NCBI GenBank assembly: GCA_963815495.1
Contig: CAWFGW010000007.1
Span: forward strand, 1 to 64,000
Source of the DNA: CAWFGW01 sp963815495
Lineage (GTDB): Bacteria; Bacteroidota; Bacteroidia; Cytophagales; JAAEPT01
Direction: 5' to 3'
DNA: 64,000 nt
Shown: one piece after another, positions 25,917 to 34,278 of the stretch
How the letters are laid out: each line of letters starts with the position of its first letter
Position numbering within the stretch: position 1 is the first letter of the stretch
The notes under the pieces: generated by a model
Databases searched by the model: none
Told to the model about the DNA's origin: nothing
The model's input: the letters and a program-made list of their open reading frames with translations, nothing else
Made by a program: the position numbers and the translations under genes

Positions 25917-26750
25917 CTATTGATTTTTGATTAATTCACGAATGATTAACGTCATTCCAGGCTCAGACTTGCCCGCTGATGCAATTATTTCTTCAATTTT
26001 AGCTTCTTTTAATAAATCAGGGATTCCCATGTCCGTAATAACAGAAATTGCAAAACAAGGTATTTTCATGTGTCGAGCCGCAATTATTTCTGGAACAGTA
26101 GACATACCAACATTATCACCGCCTATTAATCGTAAAAACCTATACTCAGCACGGGTCTCCAAGTTAGGGCCAGGAACACTCACATAAACCCCCGTATGAC
26201 ATCGAATGCCATTTTTCAAAGCAATTTGCTCTGCTTCAACAATCATTGTTAAATCATAAGGTTCACTCATATCAGGAAAACGGCCACCTAACTCATCAAT
26301 ATTTTGACCAGTCAACGGGTTTTCATATTGTAAGTTGATATGATCTTTAATAATCATCAAATCTGACACGCGATATGCAGGATTCATACCTCCTGAGGCA
26401 TTGGAGACAAAAAGTTTTTCTATCCCTAGAACTTTCATCACCCGTACAGGAAACACTACCTGTTTCATGCTGTAACCTTCATAATAATGAAAGCGTCCTT
26501 GCATTACAACTACTTTTTTTCCTTCTAAAGTGCCAAAGTGTAGTTTACCACTATGTGTTTCTACAGTAGAAACAGGAAAATGAGCAATATCTTTATAATC
26601 GATAGAAAACTCAATATCTACTTCATTAATCAATGAACCTAATCCAGTTCCTAGGATTATGCCAAATTGTGGTTTAAAGTTGGATGTTTTAAGCTGAATG
26701 TAATCAGCAGCTTCTTTTATTTTTTGAAATTCTGTCATTTGTGAGTTCAT
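25917..26750 (-). CDS. punA: Purine nucleoside phosphorylase (inosine/guanosine type)
   Basis: About 277 residues from the ATG at 26750; a second ATG at 26738 (MTEFQKI) is an equally good start. The family signatures are all present: GIILGTGLGSL (phosphate Ser/Gly loop), HSGKLHFG, GRFHYYEGYSM, SNASGGMNPAYRV and VGMSTVPEIIAARHM, with the ENP purine-binding region near YENPLTG. It cleaves inosine and guanosine by phosphorolysis. It is transcribed leftward about 20 bp after bioA and abuts the next envelope gene. Confidence 0.92.
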   Translation of the reverse strand: MNSQMTEFQKIKEAADYIQLKTSNFKPQFGIILGTGLGSLINEVDIEFSIDYKDIAHFPVSTVETHSGKLHFGTLEGKKVVVMQGRFHYYEGYSMKQVVFPVRVMKVLGIEKLFVSNASGGMNPAYRVSDLMIIKDHINLQYENPLTGQNIDELGGRFPDMSEPYDLTMIVEAEQIALKNGIRCHTGVYVSVPGPNLETRAEYRFLRLIGGDNVGMSTVPEIIAARHMKIPCFAISVITDMGIPDLLKEAKIEEIIASAGKSEPGMTLIIRELIKNQ

Positions 26751-26774
26751 TAACAATGTTCCAATTTTACCGCT

Positions 26775-28037
26775 TTATACTACATTATCCAAGGCTTCTT
26801 CAATAGCATCGTAACACTTTTTCAATTCAGAATCTAAAATAATATAAGGAGGATAGATATAAACGACATTTCCCAACGGTCGCAAAAGTAAACCTTTCGA
26901 GATAAAGAAGTCATACAAGACCCTTCTTAAATTATTAAAATAAGATGTTTCGGTACCTGTATTAATTTCTAGAGCGATACAAACACCCAATGTTCTCACA
27001 TCATTAAGTTTTGGATGTTTTTTGATTCGATTTGCAAAGTCAATATGGGATTTTTCAATACGTTTAATGTTTTTCTGACAACTATCCTCTTGAAGCATTT
27101 TGGTGCTTTGTAAGGCGGCTGCGCATGAAACAGGATTGCCAGTAAACGAGTGACCATGATAAAAAGCTTGGTCTACACGATCATTGTCAAATGCATCTAT
27201 GATAGATTGTGCACAACTCGTTATTCCAAGCGGCAAGATACCTCCTGTTAAGGCTTTCGACATACATACCAAATCCGGTTTTTCGGTCATGTAATCTGAG
27301 GCGAAATATTTACCAGTGCGGCCAAAACCAGTTAGTACTTCATCGGCCACACAAAAAACGCCATATTGATGGGCTATTTCCATTAGCTTATTGAGTGTCT
27401 CAGGAGAATACATTCGCATTCCAGCAGCACCCTGCAGTAGTGGTTCATAAACAAAAGCGACATAGGCTTGATTGGACACCTTTTTTTCAAAATCCTCAAT
27501 TACTTCTGCGTCATTATTTCCGTCTGGAAAAGCTACCTGATCAACTTTAAACATCAAGTCAGTAAATGGAGCGTAAAAACCTTCGTCAGCACTTACGGAC
27601 ATTGCACCAAACGTATCACCATGATAAGCTCCTTTTATAGAGATAATTTTATTGCGCTTTTCATCTCTATTATAAAAATATTGAAGTGCTAGTTTTACCG
27701 CTACTTCAACGGCTGTACTACCATCGTCAGAGAAAAACAATTTCTTCTGATTTTTAGGAAGTATTTTCATTAACTCCTCCGCCAACTGTTGAGCAGGTTG
27801 ATGCGTAAACCCTGAGAAGATTACATGATCAAGTTTTAAAATTTGATCATAAACGGCTTTAGCCAACTTTTCATTACCATGGCCATGAATATTAACCCAC
27901 CAAGATGATATTGCATCGATAAGTATTTTACCATTGGTTAATTTTAGTTCTACTCCTTTTGCAGAGTCCAGTTCTTCAATAGGCCAGGCCCCTTTTAATG
28001 GAGCAAAAGGGTGCCAGATAGGATATTCTTTATTCAA
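26775..28037 (-). CDS. bioA: Adenosylmethionine-8-amino-7-oxononanoate aminotransferase BioA
   Basis: 420 residues, normal length. Class-III PLP aminotransferase with IWHPFAPLKG at the N-terminus, SSWWVNIHGHGN, GAYHGDTFGAMSVS, VADEVLTGFGRTGKYFA (PLP Asp) and SKALTGGILPLG, whose Lys should bind PLP. It converts 7-keto-8-aminopelargonate to 7,8-diaminopelargonate in biotin synthesis. It starts 8 bp after the bioD stop. No bioB or bioF is in the window. Confidence 0.95.
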   Translation of the reverse strand: MNKEYPIWHPFAPLKGAWPIEELDSAKGVELKLTNGKILIDAISSWWVNIHGHGNEKLAKAVYDQILKLDHVIFSGFTHQPAQQLAEELMKILPKNQKKLFFSDDGSTAVEVAVKLALQYFYNRDEKRNKIISIKGAYHGDTFGAMSVSADEGFYAPFTDLMFKVDQVAFPDGNNDAEVIEDFEKKVSNQAYVAFVYEPLLQGAAGMRMYSPETLNKLMEIAHQYGVFCVADEVLTGFGRTGKYFASDYMTEKPDLVCMSKALTGGILPLGITSCAQSIIDAFDNDRVDQAFYHGHSFTGNPVSCAAALQSTKMLQEDSCQKNIKRIEKSHIDFANRIKKHPKLNDVRTLGVCIALEINTGTETSYFNNLRRVLYDFFISKGLLLRPLGNVVYIYPPYIILDSELKKCYDAIEEALDNVV

Positions 28038-28045
28038 ATCGTATA

Positions 28046-28645
28046 TTAACTTAAATTTACTTGTGCAGCTAGTGCATCAACTGCGTTTTCATTTACTAAA
28101 GGAAGTGTATCTAACTCCAATAAGATTGGGAGTTTTGCGTAGTGAGTGATAAAGGTTTTTCCTTCCTGATAATCACCACCATTAAAAACCAAACCTTTTA
28201 TGACTACCCCACTACTTCGGAGTTTATCAATGGTCAATAAAGCATGATTAATTGCACCTAGGTACAGATTTATAACCAAAACAACTTCAATATTAAGATG
28301 TTTAATTAAGTCTAACACCAAATCATGGTCGTTTAAAGGTACCATCACTCCTCCTGCCCCCTCGACAATTAAATTATTTTCTGTTTTTGGAAATTTTATT
28401 CGCGATAAATCAATGATTACCCCGTCTAATTCTGCTGCTTTATGAGGTGAAGTCGGTTCGTTTAACAGGTAAATTTCTTCATGAATTATAGAGGAAGGCA
28501 CCAGTTTTTTAATGGTATCACTGTCTTTAATAGAAATACCAGACTGGATGGGTTTCCAATAATCAGCTTTTAAAGCTTTGCATAAAATTGAACTGACTAA
28601 TGTTTTACCACTATCAGTCCCTATGGCTGTTACAAATAATTTCAC
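28046..28645 (-). CDS. bioD: Dethiobiotin synthetase BioD
   Basis: 199 residues. It has the ATP-binding loop FVTAIGTDSGKTLVSSILC at the N-terminus, KPIQSGI, and VEGAGGVMVPLND for the second nucleotide/Mg contact. It forms the ureido ring of dethiobiotin from the BioA product, so bioD-bioA is a functional pair. The start at 28645 is 55 bp downstream of the LytTR regulator gene. Confidence 0.93.
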   Translation of the reverse strand: MKLFVTAIGTDSGKTLVSSILCKALKADYWKPIQSGISIKDSDTIKKLVPSSIIHEEIYLLNEPTSPHKAAELDGVIIDLSRIKFPKTENNLIVEGAGGVMVPLNDHDLVLDLIKHLNIEVVLVINLYLGAINHALLTIDKLRSSGVVIKGLVFNGGDYQEGKTFITHYAKLPILLELDTLPLVNENAVDALAAQVNLS

Positions 28646-28700
28646 AGTTGAATTAACAACTAAGTGAGTAGAATTAAAAAATAAAAGGAAATATTTCTAT

Positions 28701-29402
28701 TTACAGCGTATTAATTTTTTGCAACAAATCATTTCTATAGGTACTGCTGATGGGCAGTATGTGACTCATGATTTGTAAAGTAGAATTATCAATATTTTGA
28801 ATTTTATCCAGTCGTACAATAAATGATCGATGAATTCGCATAAATTCAGATTCAGGAAGTTTCTTTTCCACATTTTTCATTGTGGCATATGCCGTATAAA
28901 CCTTATCTGGGGTATGTATTTTTACATAGTCACCAAAAGCTTCTACATAGATAATATCTTCCATTTTAAAATGTACCAACAGTGAATCAATTTTAATAAA
29001 AATACCTTTCTTCACATCTTCACGATGTTCTAGTTCTCTATCATGATTCTCTTGAGCTTTCAATACTGATTTCAAAAATCTGGAATAATCATCAATTGGT
29101 TTTACTAAAAAATCTACTACACTATGCTCAAATGCTTCTAGTGCATAATCTTTTTTTGCACTGATCAAGATAATCTCAGGTCTAAATTTTAAAGTACTTA
29201 AAAGTTCAAAACCTGATAATCCAGGCATTTCCACATCTAAAAAGATAATATCCACCTCATTTTTTTGTAAAAAAACAGAAGCTTCTATGGGGTTTGTGAA
29301 TGATTTAACTAGAGAAATAAATTCAGTTCTAGCAATTAACCCTTCAATAATTTTTTGTGACACTAAGTCATCATCAACAATAATACACTTTAATTCGCTC
29401 AT
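28701..29402 (-). CDS. LytTR-family response regulator
   Basis: 233 residues from ATG 29402 (MSELKCIIVDDD); an upstream ATG at 29435 would add an atypical hydrophobic leader. Residues 1-120 are a receiver domain with the acidic pair DDD, phospho-acceptor Asp in IIFLDVEMPG, and the Lys in FLVKPID. Residues about 130-233 are a LytTR DNA-binding domain (IIYVEAFGDYVKIHTPDKVYTAYATMKNVE, in two stretches, then FMRIHRSFIV). No sensor kinase lies nearby, so it is an orphan regulator in this window. Confidence 0.9.
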   Translation of the reverse strand: MSELKCIIVDDDLVSQKIIEGLIARTEFISLVKSFTNPIEASVFLQKNEVDIIFLDVEMPGLSGFELLSTLKFRPEIILISAKKDYALEAFEHSVVDFLVKPIDDYSRFLKSVLKAQENHDRELEHREDVKKGIFIKIDSLLVHFKMEDIIYVEAFGDYVKIHTPDKVYTAYATMKNVEKKLPESEFMRIHRSFIVRLDKIQNIDNSTLQIMSHILPISSTYRNDLLQKINTL

Positions 29403-29519
29403 AAAAACATAACCTACTGAAAGAAAAACTTTCATTTTAAAATATAAAAATGAAACTTCGCGGTTGAAAACAAGAAATTTCAGATAACAATTTACTAAAA
29501 ATAATCTAATTAATATACA

Positions 29520-30377
29520 ATGAAACGATGTCTAATAATTTTATTAAGTGCCATTAGTATGGTTACATATGCTCAAACCTTACCAAACGATACATCTTAC
29601 TGGCAAAAAGGTGGATCTGTTAATGTCAACTTTAATCGATCAACAATTAGTGATAATTGGGCTGCTGGGGGGCAAGACGCAATTTCTTTATCCTCAATGC
29701 TTAAATTATTTGCTAATAAAGAAAAAGACAAAGTTTCATGGAGTAACTCACTAGACCTAGCGTACGGATTAGCTAAAATAGGTGAAAGTGGCTTTAGAAA
29801 AAGTGATGATCAAATCCTATTCCTTTCAAAATACAGTTATAACTTCGAAAAAAATTGGAATTTCACAGCTTTAGTTGATTTTAGAACTCAATTTGCGGCT
29901 GGATATACTTACACTGTTGATCCTGAAAACCCAGGAACAGAAGTTGAAACCCAAATATCAGGGTTTATGGCTCCAGCGTATTTATTAACCTCTATCGGTT
30001 TTGAATACAAAAAAAACAACTTCTTTGCTTTAATTTCACCCTTAACAGGAAAATCAACCTTTGTTATAGACGAAGACTTTGCTGATGATTATGGTGTGGA
30101 GCCAGGCAGTAATTACCGATTTGAGTTAGGAGCCTTACTAAAAGTCGGTTACAAAATTGAATTAATGGAAAATGTAGAATATAGTACCAATCTTAACCTC
30201 TTTTCGGCTTATGAAACATTTGGACATATAGATGTTAACTGGGAAAATGTCATCATCTTCAAAGTAAATGATTACTTAAGCACCACGTTTACTACAATGC
30301 TTATTTATGATGATGATATAGATGGAGAAGTTCAATATAAGGATGTATTGAATGTTGGTCTTCTTTATAAGTTCTAA
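29520..30377 (+). CDS. DUF3078-family outer-membrane protein
   Basis: 285 residues. A signal peptide (ending VTYAQ, about residue 19) is followed by the DUF3078 pattern: SYWQKGGSVNVNFNRSTISDNWAAGGQDA, in two stretches, KVSWSNSLDLAYGLAK and FRKSDDQILFLSKYSYN. The rest alternates short strands and ends LNVGLLYKF, as in barrel proteins. The family is common in Bacteroidota with no assigned function. A strong terminator follows at 30392-30423. It is divergent from the LytTR regulator across 117 bp. Confidence 0.85.
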   Translation: MKRCLIILLSAISMVTYAQTLPNDTSYWQKGGSVNVNFNRSTISDNWAAGGQDAISLSSMLKLFANKEKDKVSWSNSLDLAYGLAKIGESGFRKSDDQILFLSKYSYNFEKNWNFTALVDFRTQFAAGYTYTVDPENPGTEVETQISGFMAPAYLLTSIGFEYKKNNFFALISPLTGKSTFVIDEDFADDYGVEPGSNYRFELGALLKVGYKIELMENVEYSTNLNLFSAYETFGHIDVNWENVIIFKVNDYLSTTFTTMLIYDDDIDGEVQYKDVLNVGLLYKF

Positions 30378-30391
30378 ATTAATTTTTACCT

Positions 30392-30427
30392 AAAAGCCAT
30401 ATCTATTATTCGATATGGCTTTTATTT
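30392..30427 (+). terminator. Rho-independent terminator after the DUF3078 gene
   Basis: Perfect 12-bp stem AAAAGCCATATC (30392-30403) and GATATGGCTTTT (30412-30423) with an 8-base loop, followed by ATTTTTG. Confidence 0.88.
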
Positions 30428-30484
30428 TTGTTTTTTTCTCCAATAATAGATTTTATATCATCAAAGATTCTAGTAAATTTCATA

Positions 30485-31243
30485 GTGAACAAGCTCAACC
30501 AGCTCATAAATAAGCTTAAGTCACTTCAATTAACTGTATTGCTAGCAGAAGATGAAGGGATAAGTCAGTTAGTATTTAAAAAACTAGCTGACAATATAGG
30601 GTGCACCTTACTAATTGCAGATAATGGAAAACAAGCTCTTGATTTTCTAGCAACTAACAAATTTGATATTATTTTTCTTGATTTACATATGCCTTATTTC
30701 TCTGGTTATGAAGTACTTGATGAAATTAAAAAAAAATCATCACTTAATATTAATATACCAGTAATCTTAGTTTCAGGTACGGCATCTGAACTAGAAAAGA
30801 AAAAAGCACTAAAAAAAGGTTTTGACAAAATATTAATAAAACCATTCACCCCTATTCAGTTATATTCAACACTAAACCATTTTTGTTCTACTGAGTTTGA
30901 TATCGCAATTGACTCGTACAATTCTATTGACTTATCAATGATAAAAGAGTTGTATAACAATGAACAAGTATTAATAGACTCAGTAATAGTAACTATAAAG
31001 CAGGAACTAATTAAAAATCTTAATGAAATGAAAGATCCAACATTTTATGATGATATTCAGTTGATCAAAAATTTCATACATAAAATAAGACCGTCATTTA
31101 ATTATTTAGGACGTAAGGATGTAGCCGACCAACTTTTACAACTTGAAAAAAAAATTGAATTTGGTGTTCCTATTAATAATATCAAAGAAGTGTGTGCTCA
31201 CATAGCTTTTATTACAAAAAAGACACTTCAAGATTTAAAATAA
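30485..31243 (+). CDS. Response regulator with receiver and C-terminal Hpt-like domain
   Basis: About 252 residues from the GTG at 30485; starting further upstream would place the start inside the preceding terminator. The receiver domain has VLLAEDEGISQ, the phospho-acceptor Asp in IIFLDLHMPY, VSGTAS and the Lys in ILIKPF. After about residue 140 comes a helical region with FIHKIRPSFNYLG, which matches the active His motif of an Hpt phosphotransfer domain. There is no output DNA-binding domain. The protein looks like a phosphorelay module separated from its hybrid kinase. Confidence 0.8.
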   Translation: MNKLNQLINKLKSLQLTVLLAEDEGISQLVFKKLADNIGCTLLIADNGKQALDFLATNKFDIIFLDLHMPYFSGYEVLDEIKKKSSLNINIPVILVSGTASELEKKKALKKGFDKILIKPFTPIQLYSTLNHFCSTEFDIAIDSYNSIDLSMIKELYNNEQVLIDSVIVTIKQELIKNLNEMKDPTFYDDIQLIKNFIHKIRPSFNYLGRKDVADQLLQLEKKIEFGVPINNIKEVCAHIAFITKKTLQDLK

Positions 31244-31264
31244 GGGGTTTTTAATAAAGCTTTT

Positions 31265-31272
31265 TATATTTG
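31265..31272 (+). promoter_or_regulatory. -7 promoter element (TATATTTG) of the fatty acid hydroxylase gene
   Basis: Exact match to the Bacteroidota -7 consensus TAnnTTTG, 17 bp before the ATG at 31290. A clear TTTG at -33 is not seen, so only part of the promoter is supported. Confidence 0.5.
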
Positions 31273-31289
31273 TCAATAAATTCAAATAA

Positions 31290-31874
31290 ATGGCACACAC
31301 TCACGCACCAAAAGAACCGTCTGCAATTACTGCATTTATAAAAAAAATGAGTTCTTCTCATTTCAACTATTGGTTTGGTTATGTTTCCAATTTAACACTT
31401 GTAGCATGGCTTACAATACAAGGATTTCAAAATGGTCAGTCACTATTAACTTGGTATGAATGGATTTACATTCCTGCTTTAGGACTTTTTGCATGGACTT
31501 TCTTAGAGTATTTTTTACATAAGTACGCTTACCACGTTTGGGAATCACCGTTCGAAAAAGGACATGGACTACACCATGAAGAACCCTATGAGTTAATGGG
31601 AGTACCCTGGTACTTAACGGCAATAGTAATTGTGTTGACCTATTATGGTCTGTCCACTATTTTTAACCCAGCCTACTTAGGAGTAATAATGGCATTTGTA
31701 TGGTTGGGGTATATTGGCTATTGCATCGTACATCATGCTATTCATCACTGGAATTTTAACAACGCATTATTCAAAAAATTAAAGCGTCACCATTACGTAC
31801 ATCACGCTAAAGACGATAAAAATATTGGTATTACCACTACTTTTTGGGATCATGTATTTGGCTCTGTGGAATAA
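31290..31874 (+). CDS. Fatty acid hydroxylase / sterol desaturase family membrane protein
   Basis: 194 residues with about four transmembrane helices. The iron-binding histidine boxes of the family are present: HKYAYH, HGLHH, HHAIHH and HHYVHH. Such di-iron enzymes hydroxylate or desaturate lipid chains; the substrate is not predictable. The gene begins a pair with the GtrA-like gene, which starts within 5 bp of its stop. Confidence 0.87.
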   Translation: MAHTHAPKEPSAITAFIKKMSSSHFNYWFGYVSNLTLVAWLTIQGFQNGQSLLTWYEWIYIPALGLFAWTFLEYFLHKYAYHVWESPFEKGHGLHHEEPYELMGVPWYLTAIVIVLTYYGLSTIFNPAYLGVIMAFVWLGYIGYCIVHHAIHHWNFNNALFKKLKRHHYVHHAKDDKNIGITTTFWDHVFGSVE

Positions 31875-31878
31875 TACT

Positions 31879-32295
31879 TTGACTAAAAATAATCAACAAG
31901 AAATCATAAAAAAGCCCTCTGGATGGGTGGCTTTTTTTCGTCACCAAATTGCTGCAGTTTTAGCTACAGCTGCAGATTTTGGTATTTATCGTATTTTATA
32001 TGATTATTTCGAAACCCCACCACACATAGCAACTATTTTTAGTTCCCTCATTGGTGCCACTATTTCGTATTCTTTGGGACGGTACTGGGCATTCAAAGCA
32101 ACGGCCACCAAACATACAGATCAAATGGTAAAATATGGTATTGTGAGTCTTGGAAGTGCCGGCTTAAATAGCCTTGGTATCTACTTGCTATTTGACATTA
32201 TTGGCTATCATGAAATGTGGTCAAAAGTATTAGTAGCCACTTGCATCGGTATTCCTTACAACTTTTTCTTACACAAACACTGGGTGTTTAAGTAG
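31879..32295 (+). CDS. GtrA-like membrane protein
   Basis: About 138 residues from the TTG at 31879, just after the preceding stop; an ATG at 31852 in the same frame inside the upstream gene is a possible alternative start. There are four hydrophobic helices: FRHQIAAVLATAADFGIYRILY, ATIFSSLIGATISYSLGRYWAF, KYGIVSLGSAGLNSLGIYLLF and VLVATCIGIPYNFFLHKHWVF, each of 20-22 residues and listed here only as anchors. The GRYWAF and HKHWVF ends are typical of GtrA proteins, thought to flip or help transfer polyprenyl-linked sugars. Role inferred from family only. Confidence 0.82.
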   Translation: MTKNNQQEIIKKPSGWVAFFRHQIAAVLATAADFGIYRILYDYFETPPHIATIFSSLIGATISYSLGRYWAFKATATKHTDQMVKYGIVSLGSAGLNSLGIYLLFDIIGYHEMWSKVLVATCIGIPYNFFLHKHWVFK

Positions 32296-32435
32296 AGATA
32301 ATCTTCCAGTTTATGTGATTTTTTATCATCAAAGCATCAGAATAGTAACTATCTAATCAGTTGTTACCCTGTCTAATACATTATAACTCGAGGTAAAAGT
32401 AAAAACCAACCTTGACCTCTGTAAGTTGTTAAAAA

Positions 32436-32474
32436 AAATAGAGCAATACTTTATAACAAACTATCGCTCTATTT
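32436..32474 (-). terminator. Rho-independent terminator after thiL
   Basis: Stem AAATAGAGC (32436-32444) with GCTCTATTT (32466-32474), a 21-base loop. On the minus strand the stem is followed by a run of T (complement of the A run at 32431-32438). Confidence 0.7.
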
Positions 32475-32487
32475 ACAAAACAAATTA

Positions 32488-33522
32488 TTAAAAATGAACC
32501 CAACCTTGGGCTTTAACCTCATGTGCTTTCCCTGATGGAGTTACAATATGAATTCCATCTTGTTCTTTAGTCGTAATTCCAATAGCAAATACCTCAGGTA
32601 ATAGTCTTATTTTCTCATAATCATCCTGTGAAACAGTAAATAACAATTCATAATCTTCTCCGCCATTGAGTGCCGCAGTTGAAGCATCTAAGTTAATCTC
32701 CATTGCAGCAGATTTAGTAGCTTCATCAATAGGTAATTGCTCATCAAATATTTTTGCACCAACTTTTGATTGTGTGCAAATATGCAACAGTTCAGAAGCA
32801 AGACCATCAGAGACATCAATCATGGAAGTTGGAACAACACCTTTCTCCAATAAATCAAAAATAAAATCTGCTCGGGCTTCCGGTTTCAACTGTCTTTCTA
32901 CTACATATTCATGAAATGTCAAATCGGGTTTCATATTTGGGTCAGCCATAAAAACCTGTTTCTCACGTTCAAGTATTTGTAGACCGATGTAAGCACCACC
33001 TAAGTCACCTGATAGACAAATTACTTCTTCAGGTTTCGCTCCGTTTCGATACACGACTTTATCTTTATCAACCTTACCAATAGCAGTAACACTAATAATT
33101 AAACCACTGGTAGAAGAAGTGGTGTCCCCCCCTACTAAATCAACTTTATAGTTTTCACATGCCGCTTGAATACCTACATAAAGCTCGTCTAAAGCTTCCA
33201 CTGAAAACCGATTACTGACTGCTATCGAAACCGTAATTTGTTCTGCAATTCCATTCATTGCGACAATATCCGAAACATTCACAGCAACAGATTTATATCC
33301 TAAATGAGCTAACGGAACATACGACAAATCAAAGTGAATGCCTTCTACTAAAAAATCGGTAGATATCAGTTGAAAATAATCACCACAGTCAATTACAGCA
33401 GCATCATCTCCAATGGCTTTTACAGTAGATTTATTCCTTATGGTATTGTTAGAATGAATTCGGTTTATCATTCCAAATTCACCTAAAGTACTTAATTCAG
33501 TTCTATTTTCTGACATATTCAT
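32488..33522 (-). CDS. thiL: Thiamine-monophosphate kinase ThiL
   Basis: 344 residues from ATG 33522 (MNMSENRTELSTLGEFGMI); the open frame continues further upstream but the extra sequence is not family-like. The ATP-binding ThiL/PurM fold is shown by GDDAAVIDCGDYFQLISTDFLVEGIHFDL in two stretches, KSVAVNVSDIVAMNG, VGGDTTSSTSGL, MIDVSDGLASEL and LNGGEDYELLF. It phosphorylates thiamine monophosphate to the active cofactor. The 45-residue lipoprotein gene at 33604 is divergent from it. Confidence 0.93.
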   Translation of the reverse strand: MNMSENRTELSTLGEFGMINRIHSNNTIRNKSTVKAIGDDAAVIDCGDYFQLISTDFLVEGIHFDLSYVPLAHLGYKSVAVNVSDIVAMNGIAEQITVSIAVSNRFSVEALDELYVGIQAACENYKVDLVGGDTTSSTSGLIISVTAIGKVDKDKVVYRNGAKPEEVICLSGDLGGAYIGLQILEREKQVFMADPNMKPDLTFHEYVVERQLKPEARADFIFDLLEKGVVPTSMIDVSDGLASELLHICTQSKVGAKIFDEQLPIDEATKSAAMEINLDASTAALNGGEDYELLFTVSQDDYEKIRLLPEVFAIGITTKEQDGIHIVTPSGKAHEVKAQGWVHF

Positions 33523-33603
33523 TTTTATTTCAAAGATAGTATTTTGATTTAGAAACTTTAGTTGAGAATAAACGTAAGTCAAATCGTACCTACTATCAGG
33601 CAA

Positions 33604-33741
33604 ATGTCAAAAATCATTCTACTATCTTTTTTTCTAGCAACAACTTTGATATTATCTTCTTGTGGACCAAAGGTTTCTAAAAGGTGTAAGCAAGATAGAA
33701 AAAATGTTCAAGCACTAAGAAAAAGAGGGATGATGATGTAG
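33604..33741 (+). CDS. Small basic lipoprotein, 45 residues
   Basis: An intact short gene: ATG 33604, stop TAG 33739-33741. Residues 1-19 form a signal peptide (MSKIILLSFFLATTLILSS) with Cys20 in the lipobox LSSC, and the mature part is only 26 residues, strongly basic, with KRCKQDRKNVQALRKRG and a final Met-Met-Met. A perfect lipobox in a frame this short is unlikely by chance. It lies between thiL (divergent) and the promoter of the IscA-type gene. Small Bacteroidota lipoproteins with a CGPK-like start are common but I cannot name a function. Confidence 0.75.
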   Translation: MSKIILLSFFLATTLILSSCGPKVSKRCKQDRKNVQALRKRGMMM

Positions 33742-33749
33742 TTAACTTT

Positions 33750-33782
33750 TTTGTTATGATTTAGCTTTATTTATTAATTTTG
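33750..33782 (+). promoter_or_regulatory. Bacteroidota-type promoter of the IscA-type gene
   Basis: TTTG at 33750-33753 and TAATTTTG at 33775-33782 with a 21-bp spacer, matching the -33 TTTG and -7 TAnnTTTG consensus. The expected start near 33789 leaves a leader of about 30 nt before the ATG at 33820. Confidence 0.75.
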
Positions 33783-33819
33783 CATGAAACTTTCAAAACA
33801 CAGTTATTGTTAACGTTAC

Positions 33820-34146
33820 ATGATTACTATTTCAGACAAAGCAAAATCTCAACTCGCTACCTATAGAACTAGCGAAGGTCACAATGAAAATGCACACGTT
33901 CGTGTATCTGTAAAAGGAGGTGGTTGCTCAGGTTTGATGTATGACCTAACCTTTGATGAAACCATAAAAGACTCAGACCAAGTATTTGAAGATGCTGGTT
34001 TTAAAATATTGGTGGATAAAAAAAGTATTCTTTATTTAGCAGGCACAATACTTGATTTTTCTGATGGACTAAATGGTAAAGGCTTTCAATTTGTGAACCC
34101 TAATGCCTCTAGAACCTGTGGTTGTGGAGAAAGTTTTTCTATTTAA
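33820..34146 (+). CDS. A-type iron-sulfur carrier protein (IscA/ErpA/HesB family)
   Basis: 108 residues. The three cluster-binding cysteines are in KGGGCSGLMYDLTF and the C-terminal TCGCGESF, the exact HesB/IscA pattern. Such carriers pass Fe-S clusters to apoproteins such as the 4Fe-4S enzymes of this genome (for example MoaA). A promoter lies at 33750-33782 and a terminator at 34176-34207, so it is probably monocistronic. I cannot tell IscA from ErpA or SufA. Confidence 0.9.
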   Translation: MITISDKAKSQLATYRTSEGHNENAHVRVSVKGGGCSGLMYDLTFDETIKDSDQVFEDAGFKILVDKKSILYLAGTILDFSDGLNGKGFQFVNPNASRTCGCGESFSI

Positions 34147-34175
34147 CCTACAAAGAAACACCAACTATAAACATT

Positions 34176-34207
34176 AAGCTACTATCATAATAGTAGCTTT
34201 TTTTTTA
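34176..34207 (+). terminator. Rho-independent terminator after the IscA-type gene
   Basis: Perfect 10-bp stem AAGCTACTAT (34176-34185) and ATAGTAGCTT (34190-34199) with loop CATA, followed by a run of T to 34206. Confidence 0.9.
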
Positions 34208-34278
34208 AAAACAGATTTAAAAAAAAGACTATTTTTCACTAAATTATAGAAACAGACATCAACTTTAATTTTTAATAT

